A stretch of DNA of 23,650 nucleotides from a virus: positions 1-23,650 of the IMG/VR virus record IMGVR_UViG_3300024308_000189; one strand, given 5' to 3'. This document shows positions 12,398 through 20,479 of this stretch, piece by piece. A program made the translations under genes and the position numbers. Every line of letters begins with the position of its first letter. Within the stretch, counting starts at the first letter, position 1. Under the pieces are notes generated by a model. The model did not search any database. It saw only the letters and a program-made list of their open reading frames with translations, and was not told where the DNA came from.

Positions 12398-14313
12398 TGG
12401 AGGCACAGAGCTGCCTGGCGTCGGTGCTGGCGCGCTCGCTGCAGCCGCGGCGGCCCATGAGCGTTTCGCAGTGGTGCGACGAACACATGCGCCTGTCCAC
12501 CAAGAGCGGCAGCAAGCCCGGGCGCTGGGTGACGGACCGCAACCCGCCACTGCGTGAGCCGATGGACAACATGTCCGCCCGTAGCCCGGTGCATGACCAG
12601 GTCTGCATGTTCCCGATCCAGTTCGGCAAGAGCCAGCTGGCGACCAATTCCATGGCCTATTGGATGGACTATGCGCCGGGCCCGATGATGTATGCGCTGC
12701 CGGGTGAGGTGTCCATGAACAAGTGGATCGCCCAGAAGCTGAACCCGATGATCGAGGTCTGCGCAGCAGTCAAGAAGGCGCTGACCAGCACCGCCAGCCG
12801 CGACAGCGCGAACCAGCGCACGTTCAAGGACTTCGCTGGCGGCCAGCTGTTCGTGGAGCACATGGGTAGCCCGCAGCGCCTGAAGTCCTCGACGGTGAAG
12901 TACCTGCAGGTGGATGAGATCGATGAGGCCCCGCAGCAGCTCTCCACCGGCGACGATCCGGTGAAGATGCTGGACGGCCGCACGTCGTCTTTCCCGACCA
13001 CCTACAAGCGCCAGTACATCAGCACGCCTGGCATCGCCGGACTCAGCCGGATCGCCAAGCTGTACGACAAGAGCGACCAGCGCCGCTATCACGTGCCGTG
13101 CCCCCACTGCGGCCATTACCAGGCGCTGCAGTGGAGTGGCCTGGTGTGGTCGCCCGATAAGAGCCACGCGTGGTACGCCTGTTGCGAGTGCGGTGTCGCC
13201 ATCGAGGAACACTTCAAAACCGACATGATTGCCAACGGCCGCTGGGTGGCGGCCAACCCTGACTCGCCCATTCGCGGCTACACCATAAACTGCCTGTACT
13301 ACCAGTTCGGGCTGGGGCCGCGCTGGTTGGACCTGGTGAAGGAGTGGCTGGAGGCGCAGGGTGATCCTGCCTCCCTCAAAACCTTCGTGAATGACCGGCT
13401 GGCCGAGACGTGGGAAGACCCGTCAATGCGCGCGGTCAAGCACAATGTGATCAAGGATCGCGCCGAGCCGTACACCCTGCGCTTGGCTCCGCTCGGGGTG
13501 CTGGCGGTCACGGTGGGTGTCGATACCCAGGATGGTCGCCTGGCGGTTCACACCATTGGCTGGGGGCGTGGCATGACCGCCTGGACACTCGACTATGTGG
13601 AACTGCAAGGTGATCCCGCAGAGGACGCCGTGTGGGTTGCGCTGACGGACCTGCTGAACCGCGCCATCGAGCGAGCGGACGGCTCTCTTCTGCGTCCGAT
13701 GGCGGTCGCTATCGACGCCGGTGGTCACCGCACGGAGGCGGTCAAGAACTACGTCCGCCAGCGGCGTGTCACCAGGCCCATGTGTATTTTCGGCGCCGTT
13801 CCGAACAACGCCCCCGTGCTGTCGAAGGGCAAGCTGGCTGACGTAACCTGGAACGGCAAAACTGACAAGCGTGGCATCACCATTCACCACGTCGGCACCG
13901 TGGCTGCGAAGCACTATCTGTATAGCCGCCTCTCCGCCGATGCGGAGCGCGCTGTCGAGACGCGATTGGTGCATTTCAGCGATGAGTTGCCGGATGAATA
14001 CTTCCCCGGTTTGGTGTCGGAGGTCTACAACCCGGTGAAGAACCGATTCGAGAAGAGGGTTACACGTAACGAGCCGCTGGACACTTGGGTCTATGCCTAC
14101 GCCGCCGCGCATCACCCGGAGGTCCGCCTGCATCGCTACACGCGTGCAGACTGGGACGTATTGGAGGCCCGCTTGCTGCTGACTGTGAACAGTGCTGATT
14201 CCCGTGAAACAGAGGCAGCGCCGGCCGATGTCCAGGCGAAGAGTGTTTCGCGTGGAACGCAACAGGTCCGTCCGCGTAGCAGCGGGCTGGCGCGAGATGG
14301 GTGGGCGCTCTGA
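12394..14313 (+). CDS. terL: Terminase large subunit, GpA family
   Basis: The 639-residue packaging motor is of the lambda gpA type (PF05876-like). The ATPase part has FPIQFGKSQLATN (73-85, Walker A-like) and YLQVDEIDEAP (170-180, Walker B). A zinc-ribbon-like pair follows (C236, C239 and C263/264, C266). The nuclease part begins with TVGVDTQDGRL (373-383, Asp377 as likely metal ligand). GpA-family terminases usually cut at cos sites. ATG 12394 overlaps the terS stop; ATG 12397 is an alternative start. The end overlaps the next gene by one base (TGATG). Confidence 0.93.
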   Translation: MMEAQSCLASVLARSLQPRRPMSVSQWCDEHMRLSTKSGSKPGRWVTDRNPPLREPMDNMSARSPVHDQVCMFPIQFGKSQLATNSMAYWMDYAPGPMMYALPGEVSMNKWIAQKLNPMIEVCAAVKKALTSTASRDSANQRTFKDFAGGQLFVEHMGSPQRLKSSTVKYLQVDEIDEAPQQLSTGDDPVKMLDGRTSSFPTTYKRQYISTPGIAGLSRIAKLYDKSDQRRYHVPCPHCGHYQALQWSGLVWSPDKSHAWYACCECGVAIEEHFKTDMIANGRWVAANPDSPIRGYTINCLYYQFGLGPRWLDLVKEWLEAQGDPASLKTFVNDRLAETWEDPSMRAVKHNVIKDRAEPYTLRLAPLGVLAVTVGVDTQDGRLAVHTIGWGRGMTAWTLDYVELQGDPAEDAVWVALTDLLNRAIERADGSLLRPMAVAIDAGGHRTEAVKNYVRQRRVTRPMCIFGAVPNNAPVLSKGKLADVTWNGKTDKRGITIHHVGTVAAKHYLYSRLSADAERAVETRLVHFSDELPDEYFPGLVSEVYNPVKNRFEKRVTRNEPLDTWVYAYAAAHHPEVRLHRYTRADWDVLEARLLLTVNSADSRETEAAPADVQAKSVSRGTQQVRPRSSGLARDGWAL

Positions 14314-14645
14314 TGGCGAAACGTACCGAGTCAGCCGAAGAGTTGAGGGAGCGGATCCTGGCCGCGATGCGGGCCGACATAGGTATCAGTGAGCGCATGG
14401 CGCTTCCGTTCGTTGAATCCGTGATGCAGTGCTTTGCCGGAGAGCAGCCGTACTTTCCTGCAGCAGTTCGAACCTACCCCTTGGCGGAAATTCGTCGCTC
14501 TCTGGAAGCTGGGATTCCAGTGAAACAGGTCATGCGAGACTTTGACGTGTCCAGATCAAAGCTGCACGAGCTGTTCCCTGGCGGGCTTCCGAGAAAGGGA
14601 AAACAGGTGTCGTCCACGGTTTCAATGAAAGTGGAGACAAATTAG
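14313..14645 (+). CDS. Mor-like transcription regulator
   Basis: The product has 110 residues from ATG 14313. The layout resembles Mu Mor/C activators: an N-terminal helical dimer part (SAEELRERILAAMRADIG), the turn FAGEQPYFP in place of the family's GGQxxYIP, then a C-terminal HTH (RRSLEAGIPVKQVMRDFDVSRSKLHELF, about 57-84). It lies within the late genes, between terL and the gpW-like gene, which is unusual for a middle-gene activator. A dyad occurs inside its 3' end and a related one just after it, possible binding sites. Confidence 0.6.
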   Translation: MAKRTESAEELRERILAAMRADIGISERMALPFVESVMQCFAGEQPYFPAAVRTYPLAEIRRSLEAGIPVKQVMRDFDVSRSKLHELFPGGLPRKGKQVSSTVSMKVETN

Positions 14646-14714
14646 TTTTCTGCTCCTTTTGAATCAGTAACTTAAGGGGGCCGCTGTCCACGGTTTTATT
14701 GAGTTCGTGGACAG
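14608..14714. promoter_or_regulatory. Two related dyads flanking the end of the Mor-like gene
   Basis: Dyad 1 is TGTC-g-TCCAC/GTGGAGACA (14608-14617/14631-14639) and dyad 2 is CTGTCCACG/CGTGGACAG (14684-14692/14706-14714). Both have 13-base centres and share TCCACGGTTT-N-A-N-TGA. The stretch between them is AT-rich compared with the surroundings. They may be regulator-binding sites or RNA hairpins. No long T-run follows. Confidence 0.45.
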
Positions 14715-14737
14715 TGCTATCCGTAGCCTATGTAGTC

Positions 14738-14956
14738 ATGAAGACTGCTCAGGAAATGCTGGATTTCTACATCGACGCGGAGGTCGCCGTTCTTTCGGGC
14801 CAGACCGTTCGCATCGGTGATCGCCAGTTGACCCGGGTGGACCTGGCTGAGATCCGTTCCGGTCGGAAAGAGTGGCAGGCTGCGGTCCTGCGTGCAGGCT
14901 CGGTCGCCGGTCGGCGGGCACGCTGGGCCAACGCCGATTTCGGTGGGGTGACCTGA
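14738..14956 (+). CDS. gpW-like head-tail connector protein (DUF6148)
   Basis: The product has 72 residues from ATG 14738 (an in-frame GTG 14732 is possible; neither has a good ribosome site). The pattern MLDFYIDAEVAVLSGQTVRIGDRQLTR followed by DLAEIRSGRKEW matches the DUF6148/gpW group, which joins head and tail in lambda-like phages and lies between terL and portal. It overlaps the portal start by one base (TGATG). Confidence 0.8.
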   Translation: MKTAQEMLDFYIDAEVAVLSGQTVRIGDRQLTRVDLAEIRSGRKEWQAAVLRAGSVAGRRARWANADFGGVT

Positions 14957-16488
14957 TGTCCTCCGCGCAGATCGCCAAGGCACGATTGGGCGCCGCTCTC
15001 GGCGCCGATCGCGCTGTTCAATCGGCGCGGGCTCAGATGGTCCCGGTAATCGCCCGCGCGCACGAAGTCACGCGCCCATCACGAAACAGAAAGCTGGCGA
15101 GGGACTGGGGCAGCGGCAATGCAATCGCAGGCATGGATGCGCGCCAGCTCCGCGATCAGGCCCGCCATTTGGAGCGCGACCTGGATCTGGCGGACAACGC
15201 GCTGAACGTCCTCGTGCAGAACACGGTTGGCGCAGGCATCGACGTGCTTTCTGCACCTCGACTTCCTGGGCAGCCGATCAACCGCGAACTGGCATTGCAG
15301 CTGGACGACCTCTGGGACGCTTGGTGGGACGCACCCGAGGCCACCCGGACGCACGACTACGGTATGTGCCAGCAGCTGCTGGCACGCAGCTGGTTCCGCG
15401 ACGGCGATGCGTTCTATCAGGATCTGATCGGCACCGTGCCGTACTTCGAGCACGGCACTGCCGTGCCCTATAGCTTCGAGATGCTGGAAGCCGACCTGGT
15501 TCCGCTGGACTTCAACGATCCGGCGCGCAACATCCTGCAAGGTGTCGAGCGCAACGCCTGGGGCCGGCCTATCGCGTTCCACGTGTACAAGAGCCATCCG
15601 GGCGATCCGATGGGCACTCGGCTGGAGACCAAGCGGGTTTCTGCCGAATTCATGCATTGCATCGCGCTGATGAAGCGCCTGCACCAGGTGCGGGGGCTCA
15701 GCGTGTTCGCGAGTGCCATGTCCCGCTTCGAGGACGTGAAGGACTACGAAGAGTCCGAACGGATTGCTGCCAAGGTGGCGGCGTCGATGACGTTCCAGAT
15801 CAAGAAGGGCAGTGGCGAGCAATACGGCGCGGATCTGGGCGGGCAGACCATCCTCCAGGACGGTGTTCCGATTCGTGAGCTGCGCCTTGCCCCCGGCGCG
15901 ATCTTCGATGATCTGCTGCCTGGCGAGTCGATTGAGAGCCTGGGTACCGACCGGCCGAATCCCAATGCCGCCACTTGGCGCAAGGAACAGTTGCGCGCAG
16001 CTGCCGGCGGCATCGGCGTGAGCTATTCCAGCCTGTCGCTGGACTACAACGGCACCTATTCGGCGCAGCGTCAGGAGCTGGTCGAGAAGTGGGGCAGCTA
16101 CCTGATGCTGGCCGAGCGCTTCATTGCCCTGTGCGTGCGACCGCAGCGCATGCGTTTCGTGGAGGCATGCGTGCTTTCGGGACGCGTGCGCCTGCCCCGT
16201 GGATGGACGCTGCGGGACCTGGCCGCCTCCACGTACGTCCGCCCGGTGATGCCGTGGATTGATCCGTTGAAGGAGGCCTACGCACGCGGCGAGGCGGAGG
16301 ACCGCGGCTGGGTGTCGCCGCAGCAGAACACGCTTCAGTACGGCAACAACCCCGCTGAGGTACTGCGTCAGCGTCAGGACTGGCAGGAACAGACCCAGAC
16401 CCTTGCGCCGCCGGCGCCCAACACCAGTGCAGAAGCCCGTGCCCAAGTCTTGGGCCAGCTGACGCGCGATCTTTCTAGGAGCGAATGA
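14956..16488 (+). CDS. Portal protein, lambda family
   Basis: The product has 510 residues from ATG 14956. It forms the dodecameric DNA gate at one capsid vertex. Typical lambda-portal blocks are NLRARDL-like DARQLRDQARHLERD (about 60-75), DNALNVLVQNTVGAGI (about 78-93), FEMLEADLVPLD (about 175-186) and HQVRGLSVFASAMSRF (about 240-255). GVSYSSLSLDYNGTYSAQRQELVEKW (about 354-379) follows, with a Gln-rich C-terminus. Its length is usual for the family. It is followed by one base and then the protease/capsid fusion. Confidence 0.92.
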   Translation: MSSAQIAKARLGAALGADRAVQSARAQMVPVIARAHEVTRPSRNRKLARDWGSGNAIAGMDARQLRDQARHLERDLDLADNALNVLVQNTVGAGIDVLSAPRLPGQPINRELALQLDDLWDAWWDAPEATRTHDYGMCQQLLARSWFRDGDAFYQDLIGTVPYFEHGTAVPYSFEMLEADLVPLDFNDPARNILQGVERNAWGRPIAFHVYKSHPGDPMGTRLETKRVSAEFMHCIALMKRLHQVRGLSVFASAMSRFEDVKDYEESERIAAKVAASMTFQIKKGSGEQYGADLGGQTILQDGVPIRELRLAPGAIFDDLLPGESIESLGTDRPNPNAATWRKEQLRAAAGGIGVSYSSLSLDYNGTYSAQRQELVEKWGSYLMLAERFIALCVRPQRMRFVEACVLSGRVRLPRGWTLRDLAASTYVRPVMPWIDPLKEAYARGEAEDRGWVSPQQNTLQYGNNPAEVLRQRQDWQEQTQTLAPPAPNTSAEARAQVLGQLTRDLSRSE

Positions 16489-16489
16489 C

Positions 16490-18715
16490 ATGCGTGCACG
16501 TCTGTTGGCCAGCGCGATCCAGAACACCATCCGCGCGGACGCGGCAACCGAAGCCGAGCTTGGCCCGGCCCTGTATCAGGTCCGGGCAGAGGCCGATGTC
16601 GCCGACGTGATGATCTATGGCGCCATCGGTGGCTACCTGTTCGAAGAGTCGGTTTCCGCTGCAGACCTGGTCGAGCGGATCGGCCAGATCACGGCCGGCA
16701 CCATTCATGTGCGGCTGAATAGTGTCGGTGGTGTTGTCGCCGATGGCATGGCAATCCACAACGCGCTGCAGGCCCATCCGGCACACAAGATCGTCACCGT
16801 GGAGGGGCAGGCCGCATCCATCGCCTCGCTGATCCTGCAGGCTGGCGATGAGCGCCGGGTCTATGCCAGCTCCCTGGTCATGGTTCATGCGCCACGTACC
16901 GTGGCTGCCGGCAGCGCTACCGCATTCCGTCAGAACGCAGAGGCGCTGGACGCGCACGCGGCGGCAATGCTGGAGGCCTATGCAGCCCGCTCCGGCCGGC
17001 GTGAAGAGATGGAGCGACTGCTTACCGACGACGCCGACCATTGGTTCTCCGGTCCGCAGGCCGTCGATGCCGGTCTGGCCGATCTGGTGGTGGACGCCGA
17101 CCCCGGTGCCACGGCCATGTGGACGTCGGCATCTACCGTCGCCATCAGCGGCTATTTGCAGTCCATCGAGGGGGCTGGCGCGCCAGTTCTTGCCCAGCTG
17201 CGCCGCAGCATCGTCGCCAGCCTCTCTCCGCAAGTATTCGCCTCGCTTCCCGAGGTCAGTCAGTCGGCCGTGATCGGCCATATCGAGGATCCAACAATGA
17301 AGAAGCAGTACAGCGCCATCCTCGCGAACGCCGGTCGACAGAGCCCGGCAGTCGCAACCACCGCTGCCACGCCAGCCACCCCGGTCGTCGCTGCGGCTCC
17401 CGCTCCAGCGCCGGCCGCGGGCGATCCGGTCCAGGCCGCTCTGGGTGCATTGCGTGAGCGCAATACCCAGATTCAGGCTATCGCGCTGCCCCACATGGGC
17501 AACGCGCAGGTCCGTGAGTACGTGGATGGCGTGATCGCGCAGGCGGACTCCAACATCACCGCCGATGCGGTGGGCCGCCACATCCTGGCACTGTTGGGCA
17601 GCAATGCCGCTCCGCTCAACGGCGGTTCGGGCGTCGTCGCAGGCGCTGATCAGCGTGATCTGAGCCGCGCAGCCATGTCCAACGCAATCCAGGCCCGCGC
17701 CGGCCTGGTTCAGGCAACGGATGGTAACCCCTTCCGTGGCATGTCCATGACCGAGATCGCCCGAGCCTGCGTGCAGCAGGCCGGTGTGGACACCCGTGGT
17801 ATGGAGCGCCTGGAAGTGGTCGGTATGGCGTTCACCCACAGCAGCTCGGACTTCCCGCAGCTGCTGGGCGACGCCTCGCGCCGGGCGCTGCTGCAAGGCT
17901 ACCAGGAGGTTGAAGAAACCTTCGACCAGTACACCCGAGCGGTGAACGTGGGTGATTTCAAGCCGACCAACTTGGTCGGACTGGGCGCATTCTCGGATCT
18001 GGACATTGTTCCGGAGGGTGGCGAGTACAAGCAGGGCTCGTTCTCTGAGCAGTCGCAGGCCATGAAGATCGTGACCTACGGCAAGCTGTTCACCATCACC
18101 CGCCAGGCCATCATTAACGACGACTTGGGAGTGTTCGGCGACGTGCCGCGCAAGATGGGCCAGGCTGCACGCCGCACGCTCGCGAAGGCGGTGTTCGACC
18201 TCATCAACAGCAACCCGATCCTGGCTGACGGCAAGCGCCTGTTCCACGCTGACCACAAGAACCTGCTGCCTGCCGCGCTGATCAGCACTGCCAGCGTAGG
18301 CGCGATGCAGGCTGCGATGCGCCTGCAGAAGGATGCTGACGGCAATCTCATCCAGGTGCCGATGCGCGGTCTGTTGACGCCGGTGGCGCTGAGTGGCCTG
18401 GCAAAAACCGTGCGCACCGCCCAGTTCGCCGTGGGGGCGGGCGTTGGCAGCAACGACCCCAACATCGTGCGCGAAACCTTCGAAGTCTGGGATGACGGGC
18501 GTCTGGACGCCAAGGATGCACAGGCCTGGTACGGCATCTCCAACCCCGCCTACGTAGACGGGATCGTGGTGGGCTACCTCGACGGCAACCAGACGCCGTA
18601 TCTGGAGCAGCACCAGGGCTTCACCGTCGACGGCGTGTCCTGGAAGGTGCGCTTGGATGCGGCGCCGGCCATTGCGGACTACCGCGGCATCTACAAGAAC
18701 CCGGGTAACCCCTGA
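16490..18715 (+). CDS. Prohead protease/major capsid fusion protein
   Basis: The 741-residue protein fuses a ClpP-like head-maturation protease (about 35-205) to a Mu gpT-like major capsid protein (about 410-741). Protease signs are VRLNSVGGVVADGMAIHNAL (75-93, GG loop), GQAASIAS (106-113, likely nucleophile Ser110) and LVMVHAPR (129-136, likely His133), then EAVxxGLxD-like GPQAVDAGLADLV (188-200). The linker (about 285-320) is Ala/Pro-rich. An internal ATG at 17297 (M270, MKKQYSAI) follows GAGG by eight bases and could start a separate scaffold/capsid product. The main start, ATG 16490, has TAGGAG upstream. Self-cleavage should release mature capsid subunits. Confidence 0.9.
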   Translation: MRARLLASAIQNTIRADAATEAELGPALYQVRAEADVADVMIYGAIGGYLFEESVSAADLVERIGQITAGTIHVRLNSVGGVVADGMAIHNALQAHPAHKIVTVEGQAASIASLILQAGDERRVYASSLVMVHAPRTVAAGSATAFRQNAEALDAHAAAMLEAYAARSGRREEMERLLTDDADHWFSGPQAVDAGLADLVVDADPGATAMWTSASTVAISGYLQSIEGAGAPVLAQLRRSIVASLSPQVFASLPEVSQSAVIGHIEDPTMKKQYSAILANAGRQSPAVATTAATPATPVVAAAPAPAPAAGDPVQAALGALRERNTQIQAIALPHMGNAQVREYVDGVIAQADSNITADAVGRHILALLGSNAAPLNGGSGVVAGADQRDLSRAAMSNAIQARAGLVQATDGNPFRGMSMTEIARACVQQAGVDTRGMERLEVVGMAFTHSSSDFPQLLGDASRRALLQGYQEVEETFDQYTRAVNVGDFKPTNLVGLGAFSDLDIVPEGGEYKQGSFSEQSQAMKIVTYGKLFTITRQAIINDDLGVFGDVPRKMGQAARRTLAKAVFDLINSNPILADGKRLFHADHKNLLPAALISTASVGAMQAAMRLQKDADGNLIQVPMRGLLTPVALSGLAKTVRTAQFAVGAGVGSNDPNIVRETFEVWDDGRLDAKDAQAWYGISNPAYVDGIVVGYLDGNQTPYLEQHQGFTVDGVSWKVRLDAAPAIADYRGIYKNPGNP
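17285..17299 (+). promoter_or_regulatory. Internal ribosome-binding site within the fusion gene
   Basis: GAGG at 17285-17288 is eight bases ahead of an in-frame ATG (17297-17299) at codon 270, just after the protease domain and before the Ala/Pro linker. In lambda the scaffold Nu3 is made from an internal start inside the protease gene C, so a similar product is plausible here. Confidence 0.5.
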
Positions 18716-18727
18716 CCGTCTCGCATC

Positions 18728-18753
18728 GAGGTCGCCGCATTAGCGGCGGCCTC
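18728..18753 (+). terminator. Strong hairpin after the capsid gene (possible attenuator)
   Basis: GAGGTCGCCGC and GCGGCGGCCTC form an 11-pair stem with one G-U and loop ATTA. There is no T-run after it, so it is more likely a processing or partial-termination element than a full terminator. Confidence 0.4.
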
Positions 18754-18784
18754 CTGAACCCCCTCACGCATCCGGAGAGTATTT

Positions 18785-19138
18785 ATGAAGAACGCACATC
18801 AGGACGGCCGCGTGCTCGACGTGACCCTGGCCGCTGACACCAAGAGTGGCGAGTTGGTGGTACAGGGCAAGCTGGTTGCCGTCGCTGTCACCGATGGCAA
18901 GGCCGGCGAGATCATTGCGACGCATGTCGAAGGCGTTTTCGAGGTCCCCAAACTGCCCGCCGCCGTGTTCGCTGTCGGCGCCACTGTCAATTGGGACACC
19001 GCCGCCGGCCACGCGATCGCTGCTGCTGCCGGTGCTGACCAGGTTGGCGACATCGGCTTCGCAGTCTACCCGGCAGCAGCCGGTGCGCTGACCGTTTTCG
19101 TCCGGTTGACCCCGGGCTCCGCCGCAGCAGGCGCGTAA
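18785..19138 (+). CDS. Capsid decoration-type protein, DUF2190
   Basis: The product has 117 residues from ATG 18785, with CGGAGAG ahead. The beta-rich, Val/Ala/Gly-rich sequence fits DUF2190: GELVVQGKLVAVAVTDGKAGE, VEGVFEVPKL, then GATVNWDTAAGHAI and VGDIGFAVYPAAAGA. These proteins lie next to major capsid genes and are thought to decorate or stabilise the head. A strong terminator follows the gene. Confidence 0.82.
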   Translation: MKNAHQDGRVLDVTLAADTKSGELVVQGKLVAVAVTDGKAGEIIATHVEGVFEVPKLPAAVFAVGATVNWDTAAGHAIAAAAGADQVGDIGFAVYPAAAGALTVFVRLTPGSAAAGA

Positions 19139-19147
19139 CCGAACAGG

Positions 19148-19196
19148 CCGGCACCGCTCACATACGCCCGGGTGGCGTGAGCGGTGCCGGTTCTTC
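19148..19196 (+). terminator. Intrinsic terminator after the head genes
   Basis: CCGGCACCGCTCAC (19148-19161) and GTGAGCGGTGCCGG (19177-19190) are perfect 14-base inverted repeats followed by TTCTTC. The stem is strong and the T-tract modest. It separates the head genes from the lysis genes, so some read-through or a further promoter is needed for the genes beyond. Confidence 0.7.
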
Positions 19197-19218
19197 AACA
19201 GCGACAACGGGGGATGGC

Positions 19219-19650
19219 ATGGGCACCACCAGCACGCCGCGCGGCGTACGTAACAACAATCCTGGCAACATCGACCGTACCAGCACGCCGTGGCAGGGTG
19301 AGGATCGGTCCGCCGCGGCCATCGCGCGCGAGCAGCGCTTCTGCGTGTTCCTGACCCCTCAGGCCGGGTTCCGCGCTCTGGCGAAGACCCTGCTCACGTA
19401 CCAGCGCAAGCATGGCCTGCGCACGGTGAAGGAGATCATCGGGCGCTGGGCACCCTCGGTGGAGAACGATACTGGTGCATACGTCCTGCAGGTTGCCACT
19501 GCGGTGGGCGTTGCGCCTTCGGAAGTCATCCGCTTGGATAACGCGGTCACTCTGAGCCGTCTGGCTACCGCTATCGCCAAGCATGAAAACGGCGGAATGT
19601 ACTGGCGCCCGGACGTGATCGACGCCGGTGTTGCAGAGGCGCTGCGCTGA
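19219..19650 (+). CDS. Probable muralytic or virion-associated protein
   Basis: The product has 143 residues from ATG 19219, which has GGGGGA upstream. An in-frame GTG at 19177 lies in the terminator stem and is discarded. The sequence has the widespread pattern RNNNPGNIDR, FCVFLTPQAGFRALAKTLLTYQRKHGLRTVKEIIGRWAP and ENDTGAYVLQVA. It is common in phage proteins labelled structural or peptidoglycan-degrading. With a membrane protein and Rz/Rz1 following, I infer an endolysin-like role, but I cannot point to a proven catalytic residue. No signal peptide is seen. It overlaps the next gene by one base. Confidence 0.6.
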   Translation: MGTTSTPRGVRNNNPGNIDRTSTPWQGEDRSAAAIAREQRFCVFLTPQAGFRALAKTLLTYQRKHGLRTVKEIIGRWAPSVENDTGAYVLQVATAVGVAPSEVIRLDNAVTLSRLATAIAKHENGGMYWRPDVIDAGVAEALR

Positions 19651-19991
19651 TGGTCGGGGGCGGCGTCACCGCTACGGCTCCCTGGTGGGCTGCAGGCAGC
19701 GTGGTAGCGCTGTGGCTGCTCCGCGAGACGTGGACGGCGTTCCTCTCTCGTAGGAAGGAGCGTACCGAGACCGACGCCAACGTGGATCTCATCAAGGGCC
19801 TGTCCGACCGTGTCTCCTTCCTCGATCAGAGGGTCACCGCCCAGGATGAGCGGCTGCAGGCTGAAATGCTGCTGCGGCTCAGGGCGCAGGAGGAGGCCAG
19901 CGCCCTGCGCACGCGTGTGCGCCAGCTCGAATCGACGCTGCGGGGCCTTGGTGCGGTTATCCCGCCCGAAGACCCGGTGGTGTCCCCATGA
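19650..19991 (+). CDS. Holin-like membrane protein with coiled coil
   Basis: The product has 113 residues. There is one hydrophobic segment near the N-terminus (APWWAAGSVVALWLLRETW, about 10-28), a basic stretch RRKERTE, then a heptad-type coiled coil from about 45 to 98 (VDLIKGLSDRVSFLDQRVTAQ onward). Its place between an endolysin-like gene and Rz suggests a holin or lysis accessory role. One-span proteins with long coiled coils also occur as DUF2730-type phage proteins, so the holin call is tentative. It overlaps Rz as ATGA. Confidence 0.6.
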   Translation: MVGGGVTATAPWWAAGSVVALWLLRETWTAFLSRRKERTETDANVDLIKGLSDRVSFLDQRVTAQDERLQAEMLLRLRAQEEASALRTRVRQLESTLRGLGAVIPPEDPVVSP

Positions 19992-20479
19992 TCCGCACCC
20001 TCGTCGTCGCCATTCTTCTGCTGCTGGGCGTCATCGTCTGGCAGCGCGGCTCGGTGTCCATCGCGCACCGTGCGGCCGACCAGGCCGCGTCCAGCCGTGA
20101 CGCCATGGAAATCGAGCGTGATGCCGCTCGCGCTGAGGCCGATGCCGCAGCCAAAACCCTGAAGGCAGAGCGTGGCAGCGCCGCCGCCGCGAACAACCTG
20201 GCATCCAAGTACGAAAAGGAAAAGAACGATGCACAGAAGGCATCTGATCGCCTCATCGCTGATCTTCGCGCTGGCAACCAGCGCCTGCACCAGCGTTGGC
20301 AAGCGTCCGTCGCCACCGCAGAGCTGTCCGCGGCCGCCGCTGCCGGCAGCCAGCCTGATGGTCGAGCCGACGACCGAATTGAAAGTGCGGGCCGAGCTAT
20401 TGGCGCCGCCGCCCAGTGCGACGCCCAGGTGAGGGCACTGCAGGCTTACGCAATGCTGTGTTCGGGAGGTGCGCGGTGA
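19988..20479 (+). CDS. Rz: Inner-membrane spanin (Rz-like)
   Basis: The product has 163 residues. An N-terminal signal-anchor helix (TLVVAILLLLGVIVW, 4-18) precedes a long periplasmic coiled coil rich in Ala, Glu, Asp and Lys. The C-terminal part has two cysteines (QCDAQVRA and LCSGG). It is the i-spanin partner that, with Rz1, fuses inner and outer membranes at the end of lysis. A complete Rz1 lies inside it in the +1 frame. The stop overlaps the next start as GTGA. Confidence 0.82.
   Translation: MIRTLVVAILLLLGVIVWQRGSVSIAHRAADQAASSRDAMEIERDAARAEADAAAKTLKAERGSAAAANNLASKYEKEKNDAQKASDRLIADLRAGNQRLHQRWQASVATAELSAAAAAGSQPDGRADDRIESAGRAIGAAAQCDAQVRALQAYAMLCSGGAR
20229..20432 (+). CDS. Rz1: Outer-membrane lipoprotein spanin (Rz1-like), embedded in Rz
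   Basis: The product has 67 residues in the +1 frame wholly inside Rz. The ATG 20229 has AAGGA upstream. A basic N-terminus and hydrophobic stretch (HLIASSLIFALATSAC) end in a lipobox with Cys20 as the lipidation site. The mature part is Pro-rich (PSPPQSCPRPPLP), the hallmark of o-spanins. The embedded arrangement is that of lambda Rz/Rz1. Confidence 0.85.
   Translation: MHRRHLIASSLIFALATSACTSVGKRPSPPQSCPRPPLPAASLMVEPTTELKVRAELLAPPPSATPR

Noticed and set aside
15079-18613. Long antisense frames over the portal and the protease/capsid fusion
   Set aside because: No recognisable domains, and the plus-strand genes have strong family motifs and start overlaps.
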